Origin: Gammaproteobacteria bacterium
GTDB taxonomy: Bacteria; Pseudomonadota; Gammaproteobacteria; Chromatiales; Chromatiaceae
Direction of reading: 5' to 3'
DNA: 64,000 bases
Assembly (NCBI GenBank): GCA_020445255.1
Contig: JAGRGY010000002.1
Span: 1-64,000 of the forward strand
The position numbers and the translations under genes are program-made. Below, one piece after another: positions 37,410 to 45,318 of this stretch. Every line of letters begins with the position of its first letter. Positions within the stretch are counted from its first letter, which is position 1. The notes below the pieces were generated by a model, which was not told the origin of the DNA, made no database searches, and saw nothing but the letters and a program-made list of their open reading frames with translations.

Positions 37410-37972
37410 GTCGACATCCCGATCAACGAGCGGCTGGACACGAGCACGATGCACACCCCGGTTGCCATCAACGGCGCCATAGGCAGACGCCGGCTCAATG
37501 TCGATGCCGTGTTGGGTGCGACGTAGATCCATTTCCCTGTACGCACGGTGGCGAACAACATGCCGGCGTAACGTTGGGCGTGTTCGACGAAGCCGGCGAA
37601 TCCGGCGCGCATCAGGCCGCTGACCAGCACAACCGCAGCACCGAGTACCGCGGTGACCGCAAACACCTTGAGCACACCGACGGGGCCCAGAAACGTACCC
37701 AGCGCGGCGAGAAGCTTCACGTCCCCGGCGCCGGTAAACCCAAGCACGAAACCGGGTAGAAGTAGTAGCAGCCCGACCAGCAGGCCGAGCAGGCTTTGCG
37801 TCACGCCGGCCGGGCCGGCGGAAAACAGACTGAGAAGCAGCCCCCCGCTGGCGCCGAAAACGATCAGGGCGTTGGGGATGCGCCGACTGCGCCAGTCCGA
37901 CGCAACTGCAGCGATCAGCAGCCCGCCGAGCCACGTGGCCAGTGCGAAGTCGAGAATCGTTTCAGTCTGCAT
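37406..37972 (-). CDS. tadV: Tad prepilin peptidase TadV (CpaA)
   Basis: This 188-residue integral membrane aspartic protease belongs to family A24. The two catalytic aspartates are in ASDWRSRRIPN (first loop) and FTGAGDVKLLAALG (the GxGD motif). Several hydrophobic helices cover the rest. It would process the two Flp pilins and the TadE pseudopilins. It lies between the pilins and the AAA+ gene, whose start it overlaps. Confidence 0.93.
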   Translation of the reverse strand: MQTETILDFALATWLGGLLIAAVASDWRSRRIPNALIVFGASGGLLLSLFSAGPAGVTQSLLGLLVGLLLLLPGFVLGFTGAGDVKLLAALGTFLGPVGVLKVFAVTAVLGAAVVLVSGLMRAGFAGFVEHAQRYAGMLFATVRTGKWIYVAPNTASTLSRRLPMAPLMATGVCIVLVSSRSLIGMST

Positions 37973-38108
37973 CCTTCTGCCCTACCGCTGGTGATCTCAT
38001 TGCATCGACCGGCCGGCATCGGGCACATGGATGGTGTGCGGAACGCTAGCCTGTCAGCGCTTTTCCGGGTGATGTAAAGACGGTTGTGGACACCGGACGC
38101 GACACCGA

Positions 38109-38306
38109 TCAGGAACCGATCGCTGCCGACAGCGCCGCCAGCAGCGTGGGTACCAGTGTTTCCAACTGCGCCGCCATGCCCGCGGAGTACACCGCCGCAC
38201 CGATCGCGACGAGCAGGCCGACGACCAACAGCCATTCGGCTGTTTCAGCGCCCTCTTCCTGTTGCCACAATTTGCGCAATCTCGGAGTCATCAATGCCAT
38301 CCCCAA
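38109..38306 (-). CDS. flp: Flp-type pilin (second copy)
   Basis: This 65-residue prepilin has a short leader, the processing site EEGAETAEW (cleavage expected after Gly), the conserved Glu at +5 and the hydrophobic stretch LLVVGLLVAIGAAVYS. It is the second of two tandem pilins and shares the GAETAEWLL.VGLLVA core with the first. Trp replaces the commoner Tyr after the Glu. It is 137 bases upstream of tadV. Confidence 0.9.
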   Translation of the reverse strand: MGMALMTPRLRKLWQQEEGAETAEWLLVVGLLVAIGAAVYSAGMAAQLETLVPTLLAALSAAIGS

Positions 38307-38384
38307 ACCGTTTTCTCACCCGTCGGCACTGCACGGGAACCGACGATCGGGTTCCCATGCAGCACCCGTGTCACGGCTTTTCGA

Positions 38385-38579
38385 TCAGCCGCCGCCGGCA
38401 CCGCCGATAGCGGTAGAGATCGCGTCCGTGATGGTCGTCACCAGTCCTTCCAGACCGTCCGACAGGGCCACGCTGTAGACGGCCACGCCGACGGCGACGA
38501 GCAGGCCGACGATCAACAGCCATTCGGCCGTCTCCGCGCCTTCCTCTTCTTTCCACAGTCTCAGCATCAGATTTTTCAT
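38385..38579 (-). CDS. flp: Flp-type pilin (first copy, probable major subunit)
   Basis: This 64-residue prepilin has leader MKNLMLRLWKEEEG, cleavage expected between Gly and AETAEW, the helix LLIVGLLVAVGVAVYSVAL and a Gly-rich tail. It is the promoter-proximal gene of the Tad locus, with a sigma-54-type promoter about 220 bases upstream. The high-expression first position suggests that it is the main fibre subunit. Confidence 0.92.
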   Translation of the reverse strand: MKNLMLRLWKEEEGAETAEWLLIVGLLVAVGVAVYSVALSDGLEGLVTTITDAISTAIGGAGGG

Positions 38580-39150
38580 TTTCGATACTCCATAGCGTTC
38601 AATTTCACACGGCGTACAGACAGGCCGCGATTACCGAAATGTCGACGGTGAAGGAGAAGCGTCTGGGGCAGACACGCGAGGAGGATCCCTCCCCGTTCGG
38701 CGGCTGAACTCGCACAGCGCGCTGAGTGGACGGCCCACTTACGCCAGCGCTGCCTTCCTACCAACATCTCTGGAGACCCGGTGGCCTCACACATGTCTTT
38801 AAGCACAGGTCGTGCCATGGCAAGAAAAGACTTATCAAACAATTATTTATATTGGCAAGGCATGGGCTTCCCAAGATGCCCGGACGGTGGGTCATGGAAT
38901 TGTAAAATCCGCATTACAGGGAAAACGCGCAAACCCGCCCCAAGACGGCGCACCGACGGCCATTTTGTAACCTTTACTTCGCAATCCGGTGCGGCCCGGG
39001 GAATTAAACGGCGCAGATTGCACCGTCACGCGCGTTCGCGATGCGCGACGACAATGTGACGCTTGTAAAAGCCCCGGACAGATTACAGGAATGACGATCC
39101 GGCGGCGGCGACGCAGATGGCGGCGAAAGCGGCCCGTCGCGCCGGATTGA
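38580..39150. other. Upstream region of the Tad locus
   Basis: This 571-base gap holds the flp leader, the sigma-54 promoter (38802-38817) and, further upstream of that promoter (about 38820-38960), an AT-rich stretch where an enhancer-binding activator could act. A weaker sigma-54-like string near 38851 on the plus strand points away from any gene. No coding frame here is convincing. Confidence 0.6.
38802..38817 (-). promoter_or_regulatory. Sigma-54 (RpoN) promoter of the Tad/flp locus
   Basis: On the minus strand the site reads TGGCACGACCTGTGCT. Against the consensus TGGCACG-N4-TTGCW only one base differs (T to G in the -12 box), and the GG and GC dinucleotides have the required spacing. 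It predicts a start near 38790 and a leader of about 210 bases before the first flp pilin. Confidence 0.75.
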
Positions 39151-39336
39151 TCACTGCCAGACCTTCGTGCACAGCGTGAGGAAGATCGCGAACAGCGGGA
39201 TGATCAACACGCCCCTGAGCAGCAATGTGATCAGTTCGACGTGGGGAAACATCTTCGGGTCCGTCTTGAGCAGGCGTGACGAAACCTCCGTTGCCGCGAC
39301 GCCGGACACGACGATGGAGAGAAACACCTGCAGCAT
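39151..39336 (-). CDS. Small two-helix membrane protein
   Basis: This 61-residue protein begins MLQVFLSIVVSGVAATEVSSRLL and ends LITLLLRGVLIIPLFAIFLTLCTKVWQ, giving two predicted membrane helices with a short polar loop (KTDPKMFPHVE). GAGG lies 7 bases before the ATG. It sits 202 bases downstream of the HlyD gene on the same strand. It has no family I recognise. Confidence 0.55.
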   Translation of the reverse strand: MLQVFLSIVVSGVAATEVSSRLLKTDPKMFPHVELITLLLRGVLIIPLFAIFLTLCTKVWQ

Positions 39337-39538
39337 GACGGACCTCGGGTGACTTCATGACTGACGCTGTTCCAGATTATTGACCAGACCGGTACGCGCG
39401 AAAAGGCCATCTTTTCGGCGACGTCCGCCGCCCCCGTCCGCATGGCAGCGTCGCATGCAATAAGCGATAACCCGCGCGTATGAATTGAATGCCTGCCGTA
39501 TGCGAGCAGCGTCGCAGTACCTGTCGCCACGAGGTGCC

Positions 39539-41113
39539 TCAGGTCGTCACCAGTAGATCGAACACGTGGCGCCACAATCGCTGGCCCTCGGTCTCCACGA
39601 CGACCGTCCCGTAGACGGGTCGATTCGCGAAGCCCTGCCAACGGCCGCCTGCGGCTGCATCGATTTGATACCTGACGCGAAGCGACAGGGTCTCGGCACC
39701 GGCTTGTACGTCCGCAGGACGGCCCTGTATCGACACCACGCGGCCACTCAGGCGCACGCCTGCGCTGTCCCGCGTGTCCTGCAACGATACTGTCACCGGG
39801 TGGCCGGTTCGAATGCGTTCCATCTGTTGCACCGTCCCACGCGCGGTCAGGAACCCGTGATCAGCAGGAACATGCAAGGTTCCAATCTGTTCACCCTTCT
39901 CAATACGGTCACCCGGGCGCCATCCCCCGGCAGGCACAAAGTACCCGGCCGCGGACGCCGTCAGATGGAACCCGTCGTGCCGCACTGACAAGCCGTCGAG
40001 ACGGCGCTGACTGGCGTCGACGGCCTTTCTGAGTTCCGCAAGCGTTTCGCGCGCGCGCGCGCGCGCCGCCTGGCTGGCGGTGGCGAGCCGTGCACGCGCG
40101 GTCCGCAGATGTGTGGTCAGCTCCGCTTCACTGTCGCTTAGCGCGTTGAACTCGTCGACCAGTCCCTGGTACGCGCGCTGCACTTTCTCGAGCGTGCTCT
40201 GCGTGTACTGTCCGTCGTCGAAAATGACATTCTGCCGGGTAAGCGACTTGGCCCGATTCAGGGCACGTTTGGCGTCTTCCAGGCGCTGCTCGAGTGCGAG
40301 TTTTTCTGCCCAAACGGACTTCAAGTCGGCGTCAACCTTGTCCACGTCGTTGCGCAGGGGCACAAGGATCTCCGTCTCGGCGTCTGCATCGTCGTCGATG
40401 TACTGCTGTGCACGTGCCTGCAGTTCGGCCACGTCGATCTGCGGAAATTGCTCTGCCAATCTGTCCTTCAGCGTCGCCTGACGGTCGCCGTCGATGCGTG
40501 CATCGAGCAGGTCTTCGCGAAGCTTGAGCGCAATCCAGTCGCGTGTTGCCGCCAGCACCTCGGCAGAACGATCCTGCTCCAGGACCATCAGCAGTTGTCC
40601 GATCTTCACCTGACCCGCGACCGCGAATGCGCCCTCGTCCACGACACCACCCTGTGGTGCCAGAACGACGGTCTCTTCGCCGACCGGATCGACGTCTGCC
40701 GGCAGAACGATATTCTTGTCCACCCGGAGCATCGCAACGGCGACCAGTGAGGGGATCGCGACCAACGCGAGCATGATCCTGACACGCCGCCTGATCCGGC
40801 TTCGGTCCTCGATCAGGGCATGATTGTCCGCGGGCCCATGGTCGGCCCGGTTGGCGGTCTGCAGTGCAGCGTGCCCGACATCGGCGAGCGACGCGGAATT
40901 CGGTGAGCCGCTCGCACCCACCACCGCATTGCCGGCCCTGGCGTCTTGGTAGGGCCAGACCGTGCTGTCGCATTCGGCGGCCTGGACCGTGTCCTGCGCG
41001 CCACCTCGGTCACTGTCATCGGATAGCACCGTCGTGGTGATACCCGACTCTTGCCGATAGCGCGCCAGTGCCTTGCTGAGTTTGTCGGGGTATGCGACGG
41101 GATCGCGGCTCAT
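39539..41113 (-). CDS. HlyD-type membrane fusion protein with long cytoplasmic N-terminus
   Basis: This 524-residue protein has an unusual 110-residue soluble N-terminus (DPVAYPDKLSKALARYRQESG, then low-complexity Ser/Asp/Ala-rich), one transmembrane helix (about 112-129, IMLALVAIPSLVAVAML) and a periplasmic part. A first half-lipoyl region (VVLAPQGGVVDEGAFAVAGQVKIGQLLMVLE) is followed by a long coiled coil (about 190-370) and then the second half (GYFVPAGGWRPGDRIEKGEQIGTLH) plus a beta-barrel. This is the HlyD adaptor layout. No ABC exporter or outer-membrane channel is nearby; the partner seems to be the ExeA-like ATPase 36 bases upstream. A (CG)n tract at 40048-40066 encodes Ala-Arg repeats. 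Confidence 0.82.
   Translation of the reverse strand: MSRDPVAYPDKLSKALARYRQESGITTTVLSDDSDRGGAQDTVQAAECDSTVWPYQDARAGNAVVGASGSPNSASLADVGHAALQTANRADHGPADNHALIEDRSRIRRRVRIMLALVAIPSLVAVAMLRVDKNIVLPADVDPVGEETVVLAPQGGVVDEGAFAVAGQVKIGQLLMVLEQDRSAEVLAATRDWIALKLREDLLDARIDGDRQATLKDRLAEQFPQIDVAELQARAQQYIDDDADAETEILVPLRNDVDKVDADLKSVWAEKLALEQRLEDAKRALNRAKSLTRQNVIFDDGQYTQSTLEKVQRAYQGLVDEFNALSDSEAELTTHLRTARARLATASQAARARARETLAELRKAVDASQRRLDGLSVRHDGFHLTASAAGYFVPAGGWRPGDRIEKGEQIGTLHVPADHGFLTARGTVQQMERIRTGHPVTVSLQDTRDSAGVRLSGRVVSIQGRPADVQAGAETLSLRVRYQIDAAAGGRWQGFANRPVYGTVVVETEGQRLWRHVFDLLVTT
40048..40066. repeat. Alternating CG tract inside the HlyD gene
   Basis: This 19-base uninterrupted alternating C/G run encodes Ala-Arg repeats in the coiled coil. 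Such tracts are slippage-prone and can form Z-DNA; here the frame is intact. Confidence 0.8.
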
Positions 41114-41149
41114 GGAGCATCACATCTGGGCATTGGGGCAACCGGAGGC

Positions 41150-42103
41150 TTAACGGGATTCTCTGTTTCCTGACGGCAGATTGAACAGCTGGCGGGCGAT
41201 ATCCCGATCATCAGACTGCATGACGTGCCGGCCGCTCCCGCTGACTACCGGCTGCAATTGCCCGGCGCCGTGGCCAAGGCCGATCAGCGCTGTGCGCCCG
41301 TCGAACAGGTTGCGATCAGCGACGACTTCCTTCATGACATCGACATCGATCCGACGCGCATGTTCGGCATAGCCGTACAGCAAGGCCATGTCGCAGATCA
41401 CGTTGATCAATCGTGGAATGCCCGACGACGCGCGAAACACCAGCTCGACGGCCGAAGGCGAAAACACCTCGTCCCGCGCACCCGCAGCCTCGAGTCGATG
41501 ATCGATATAGTCGCGCGTCCCCTCGAAGCTCAATGGACCGAGGTGACAGGTGAACAACACGCGCTGTCGAAGCTGCTTGTTCTCGGGACGAAACAGCAGT
41601 GGTTTGAGTTCATTCTGTCCCACCAGCACGAGCTGCATGATGCGCTCCGACTGATAGTCTCCGTTCATGAATAGGCGCAGGCGTTCGAGCACGCCATTCG
41701 ACAGGTACTGCGCTTCGTCGATGATCAGCATGACCTGACGCCCTTCGGTGACGTGCTGCCTCAACGCGTGCTGCAGATCGCTGGTCAGCGACTTTCGCGG
41801 CATATCGGCACCGTCCATCTGGAAGGCCTCGGCGAGACCGAACCAGAGATTTTCTTCGAGCAGTTCCGGGTTATGGATCACGCCGAGTACCAGGTGCTCA
41901 TCGGCATGCTGGGCAAAGGTGCGGATCAACAGCGACTTGCCACAACCTGGATCGCCGGTCACGACAGCGACACCCTCCCCACGCACTCGAGCGTACTCGA
42001 GCACGTTCCACGCCGACTGAAAGCCAGGCAGGGCGAGCAGCATCTCGGGGCCGCTGCTCAGCGTGAAAGGCATCTGATCGAAGCTAAAATGGTTCTGGTA
42101 CAT
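41150..42103 (-). CDS. ExeA/GspA-like AAA ATPase
   Basis: This 317-residue protein begins MYQNHFSFDQMPFTLSSGPEML, the typical opening of ExeA-type ATPases, and has Walker A GDPGCGKS (50-57), Walker B VMLIIDEAQYL and sensor LVLVGQNELKPLL. GIPRLINVICDMALLYGYAEHA is also family-typical. The peptidoglycan-binding C-terminal domain of full ExeA is missing. Relatives occur in type II secretion, in exosortase/exopolysaccharide loci and with MSHA pili. The ATG is at 42103 with GGCGG upstream. The HlyD gene follows after 36 bases. Confidence 0.87.
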   Translation of the reverse strand: MYQNHFSFDQMPFTLSSGPEMLLALPGFQSAWNVLEYARVRGEGVAVVTGDPGCGKSLLIRTFAQHADEHLVLGVIHNPELLEENLWFGLAEAFQMDGADMPRKSLTSDLQHALRQHVTEGRQVMLIIDEAQYLSNGVLERLRLFMNGDYQSERIMQLVLVGQNELKPLLFRPENKQLRQRVLFTCHLGPLSFEGTRDYIDHRLEAAGARDEVFSPSAVELVFRASSGIPRLINVICDMALLYGYAEHARRIDVDVMKEVVADRNLFDGRTALIGLGHGAGQLQPVVSGSGRHVMQSDDRDIARQLFNLPSGNRESR

Positions 42104-42494
42104 CGAAATTGCCGCCTGACCCCTGATCACCTCACCGTGGCTTGGCCGACCCACGTGGCACCGCACGTCGTCGCCGGTCGCACCACAGCCAACTCCTTTT
42201 ACGGCCGTTGCGCTGTCGTTGCCGACGCGTGTGCGACCGCGAGCGAAGCGCCAATGCACCGCCCCGCATTGGTAGTTATTGGCAGACAGTCGCGATTTCT
42301 TGATAGCCCCGTCCGCGCGTCCCGACGCCGACCGGGACCTGATGTGGATGGCCGCTGCCTGTTCGGCACACCGGGTCCCCAGGCGGCTTGAACAGGCAGC
42401 GGTCGGGCACTGGGGTACTGTTGCCCGACGCTTTCCTTGCGCCCGGGCGGCCGCTATCCTCGGCGCTTTGCACCGTTCATTGATCTATCCGGCC
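42104..42494. other. Divergent intergenic region between the ExeA-like gene and argA
   Basis: These 391 bases contain a long inverted repeat at 42352-42402 and otherwise no recognisable gene. In-frame sequence upstream of argA can be read as an N-terminal extension from 42279, but it does not resemble ArgA and includes the inverted repeat. Confidence 0.5.
42352..42402. repeat. 13-bp inverted repeat upstream of argA
   Basis: The perfect 13-base arms CCGCTGCCTGTTC (42352-42364) and its complement (42390-42402) flank a 25-base spacer that contains CCGGGTCCCCAGG. The structure ends about 93 bases before the argA start and could be an mRNA leader hairpin. Confidence 0.7.
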
Positions 42495-43817
42495 GTGAAA
42501 AGACGCAGGCGCAACAACGGGGATTTCGTCGACTGGTTCCGCCAGTCGTCGCCCTACATCCATGCCCACCGCGGCAAGGTGGTCGTGCTGTCGTTCGGTG
42601 GCGAGGCGCTCGGTGACGACGGTTTCGCCAACCTGGTCCACGACATCGCGCTGCTCAACGGCCTTGGCATACGCCTGGTGCTGGTCCCCGGTGCGCGCCC
42701 GCAGATAGAGCAACGGCTCGCCGCGCGCGGCGCCGATATGCAGGTCGTCAACGGCCTGCGGGTGACCGACGACGAGGCGCTGGCCTGCGTCAAGGAAGCC
42801 AACGGCGTGGTTCGGGTGGAGATCGAGGCCCTCCTGTCGATGGGGCTGGCCAACTCGCCGATGGCCGGGGTGCGCATCCGGGTTGGCTCCGGCAACTTCG
42901 TCGCCGCGAAGCCGCTCGGCGTCATCGACGGCATCGACTACCAGCACACCGGTGAGGTCCGGCGGGTCGACGCCGAGGCGCTGCGCGGTCTGCTCGCCAC
43001 CGGCAGCATCGCGCTGGTACCGGGACTTGGGTACTCGCCAACCGGTGAGGTGTTCAATCTGAGCGCCGCCGATGTGGCGGGCGCCGTGGCGGCGGCGCTG
43101 AATGCCGACAAACTGATCTTCCTGACCGAGCACAGGGCGAGCGACGGCCGTGGCCGGCTGATCAGCAGCATGGTCCCGCGCGAGGTCGACCTGTTGCTGG
43201 CACGGCGGCGCAGCATGGCGGAGGACATGGCGCGGGTGCTGCAGAACGCCGCTGCCGCCTGCCGCGCCGGCGTCCACCGCGTGCACATCCTCGACCGCCA
43301 CGACGACGGCATCCTGCTGTCCGAGCTGTTCACGCGCGACGGCGCGGGCACGCTGGTGACCGCGGAACCCTACGAGCTGACACGCACGGCGCGCATCGAA
43401 GACGTCGGCGGCATCCTCGAGCTGATCGCGCCGATGGAGGCGGCCGGGGTGCTGGTCAAGCGCTCGCGCGAACTGCTCGAGCAGGAGATCGACCAGTTCA
43501 CCGTGATCGAGCGTGACGGGGCGATCATCGGCTGCGCGGCGCTGTACCCGTTCCCGGACGAGGGCGTTGCGGAACTGGCCTGCGTCGCGATCCACGGGGG
43601 CTACCGTGGCGCGCGGCGCGGTGATGCGTTGCTGGCGCACATCGAGGGCCAGGCACGCAAGGCGGGGATCGGCGGGCTGTTCGTGCTGTCGACGCGCACG
43701 TCGCACTGGTTTCGCGAACGCGGTTTTCAGAGCGCCGGCGTCGAGGTCCTGCCGCGTCGCCGGCGCGACCTGTACAACTGGCGCCGCAATTCAAAGGTGT
43801 ACATAAAATCGTTATAA
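42495..43817 (+). CDS. argA: N-acetylglutamate synthase (ArgA type)
   Basis: This 440-residue enzyme acetylates glutamate, the first step of arginine synthesis. The N-terminal amino-acid-kinase-like domain (about 1-290) includes FVDWFRQSSPYIHAHRGKVVVLSFGGEAL and LVPGARPQIEQRL. The C-terminal GNAT domain has GCAALYPFPDEGVAELACVAIHGGYRGARRGDALL and the C-terminal WFRERGF block. The GTG at 42495 aligns with the start of E. coli ArgA (443 residues). Product regulation by arginine is expected for the family. Confidence 0.94.
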   Translation: MKRRRRNNGDFVDWFRQSSPYIHAHRGKVVVLSFGGEALGDDGFANLVHDIALLNGLGIRLVLVPGARPQIEQRLAARGADMQVVNGLRVTDDEALACVKEANGVVRVEIEALLSMGLANSPMAGVRIRVGSGNFVAAKPLGVIDGIDYQHTGEVRRVDAEALRGLLATGSIALVPGLGYSPTGEVFNLSAADVAGAVAAALNADKLIFLTEHRASDGRGRLISSMVPREVDLLLARRRSMAEDMARVLQNAAAACRAGVHRVHILDRHDDGILLSELFTRDGAGTLVTAEPYELTRTARIEDVGGILELIAPMEAAGVLVKRSRELLEQEIDQFTVIERDGAIIGCAALYPFPDEGVAELACVAIHGGYRGARRGDALLAHIEGQARKAGIGGLFVLSTRTSHWFRERGFQSAGVEVLPRRRRDLYNWRRNSKVYIKSL

Positions 43818-43981
43818 ACCGGGGGTATGCTGGGTCGCGCGGTCGATCCGGAATTGCACCGACCTGGACAAAGTTTCCGTCGTTTTGCACCGGATCGGTG
43901 CCGAAAACCGTGAAATCGGCCGTTTTTTCGCGGCATGGATATTGCGTAATAATGGAACGAACGGAACCGGGAGGAAGCCCA

Positions 43982-44125
43982 ATGCCACTCCGGAAACATC
44001 AAGCGAAAGTCGCCACGCAACATCGTGACCACCACCGGCAGATGCTGCTCGCCGTGCTGTACCTGTGCGGCGTGGTGCTGCTCGTCAACGCCTGGCTGGT
44101 CAGCCAGCAACTCGTGAGTTTCTGA
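43982..44125 (+). CDS. Very small single-helix membrane protein
   Basis: This 47-residue protein, with a basic His-rich N-terminus (LRKHQAKVATQHRDHHRQ) and one hydrophobic helix (MLLAVLYLCGVVLLVNAWLV), starts at an ATG preceded by a very good GGGAGGA ribosome site. It ends one base before the convergent LysR gene's stop. It has no family I recognise. The strong start and helix support a real gene. Confidence 0.6.
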   Translation: MPLRKHQAKVATQHRDHHRQMLLAVLYLCGVVLLVNAWLVSQQLVSF

Positions 44126-44126
44126 T

Positions 44127-45056
44127 CTATTCCGCGCTGCCCGGCTGCGCGCCGGGCAGCGGCCCTCTCCGGATCATCGCGATGAAGGCCTCGGCGGCGG
44201 GGTTGTCGAGATTGGCGCGCGTGCGTGCGATCCACAAAGTGCGCATGATGCGCAGGCCCTCGACGCGGATCAGGTGCAGCTGGCCGGCGTCGATCGCGCC
44301 CTGCACCGCAAAGCGCGGCAGGAAACTGACATGCCGGCCGCGCTCCAATATCTCGACGATCGCGTCGGTCGAACCCACCTCCAGGGCCAGCGGCAGCTCG
44401 TCGATGCCGATGTCGTGCAGGGTGCGATCCAGCGTGATCCGCATCGACGATTCGCGTTCGCGCAACACGTATTTCAACTGTGTCAGTTCGGCGACCGCGA
44501 GCATCTCGCGCGTGCCCTGCGGGTGGCGTGGCGAACACACCAGCACCAGTTCGTCGTCGAGCCAGCGCTGCACCAGTACGTCCGGATGGTCGGGCTGGAT
44601 CTCGGTCAGCGCCAGGTCGGCGAGCCCGGTGGCGAGCCGGGTATGGATACTGCGGCTGTAGCCGACGCGGCTGTCGATGCGGTAATTCGGGTAGGCGTCG
44701 GCGAACGCCAGCAACAGCTCAGGCAGCAGGTGTTCGCCGATCGACTGGGTCACCGCGAGCCGCAGCCGGTCGCGACCCGCCTGCAGCTGGCGCAGGTCGT
44801 TGACCAGTTCGGTCTGGTGATCCATGACCAGGCGGGCGAACGCGTAAACGCGTTCGCCCGCCGCGGTCAGGCGCAGGCGGCCACCATCGCGGACCATCAG
44901 TTCGGCGTCGAAACAGCGCTCGAGCGCGCGCAGCCGTTTGGTCACGGCGGGCTGCCCCACATGCATCGCACGTCCCGCTTCGCTGAGTCCGCCGCGCTCG
45001 ACGATCTCGCGCAGCGTGGCGAGAGCCTTCAGGTCGGGCAGGTTTTTGTATTCCAT
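44127..45056 (-). CDS. LysR-family transcriptional regulator
   Basis: This 309-residue regulator has a winged helix-turn-helix in residues 7-65 (LATLREIVERGGLSEAGRAMHVGQPAVTKRLRALERCFDAELMVRDGGRLRLTAAGE region) and a periplasmic-binding-protein-like effector domain. LysR proteins generally control a divergent neighbour, here the SLC13 transporter 262 bases away. A perfect palindrome overlaps its start codon (45050-45064), which suggests autoregulation. The effector is not predictable; sulfur or carboxylate compounds are plausible given the transporter. Confidence 0.92.
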   Translation of the reverse strand: MEYKNLPDLKALATLREIVERGGLSEAGRAMHVGQPAVTKRLRALERCFDAELMVRDGGRLRLTAAGERVYAFARLVMDHQTELVNDLRQLQAGRDRLRLAVTQSIGEHLLPELLLAFADAYPNYRIDSRVGYSRSIHTRLATGLADLALTEIQPDHPDVLVQRWLDDELVLVCSPRHPQGTREMLAVAELTQLKYVLRERESSMRITLDRTLHDIGIDELPLALEVGSTDAIVEILERGRHVSFLPRFAVQGAIDAGQLHLIRVEGLRIMRTLWIARTRANLDNPAAEAFIAMIRRGPLPGAQPGSAE

Positions 45057-45064
45057 ATTGGAAT
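45050..45064. promoter_or_regulatory. Palindromic LysR-type operator at the regulator start
   Basis: ATTCCA and TGGAAT form a perfect 6-bp inverted repeat with a 3-base spacer. T at 45051 and A at 45063 give the T-N11-A pattern of LysR sites. It covers the regulator's own ATG, so binding there would block its expression. Confidence 0.65.
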
Positions 45065-45202
45065 GTTAGCGGGAAAGTATTCATTGGCAATGCCCGCAAG
45101 ATTTCCGCAGTATATAGCGCGTTTGCGTGCTGCCGACGCGAGTCACCCCGCCAGTTTCCGGCGTCGACCGCCCCCGCACCGATTTCCTTGAAGGAATTTT
45201 AC

Positions 45203-45256
45203 GTGCCGACTCAACCAGCCCGGCCGCATAGCCGACCGGCGGCGGGGCGCACGTAG
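45203..45256 (+). CDS. Possible leader peptide upstream of the SLC13 gene
   Basis: A GTG preceded by AAGGA at 8-base spacing opens a 17-codon frame (MPTQPARPHSRPAAGRT) that ends with TAG 62 bases before the transporter ATG. Pro/Arg richness and the good ribosome site suggest a leader peptide, but it may be chance. Confidence 0.25.
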   Translation: MPTQPARPHSRPAAGRT

Positions 45257-45318
45257 CAGGCGTCGAGGCGCCGGATCACGCAAACCAAGAAGACAGATGT
45301 TTCACCGAGGTCACCTGG

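Noticed and set aside
38576..38842. 88-codon minus-strand frame upstream of flp
   Set aside because: It contains the sigma-54 promoter and the flp leader and has no family resemblance.
38851..38866. Second sigma-54-like string on the plus strand
   Set aside because: Three mismatches in conserved positions and no gene downstream on that strand.
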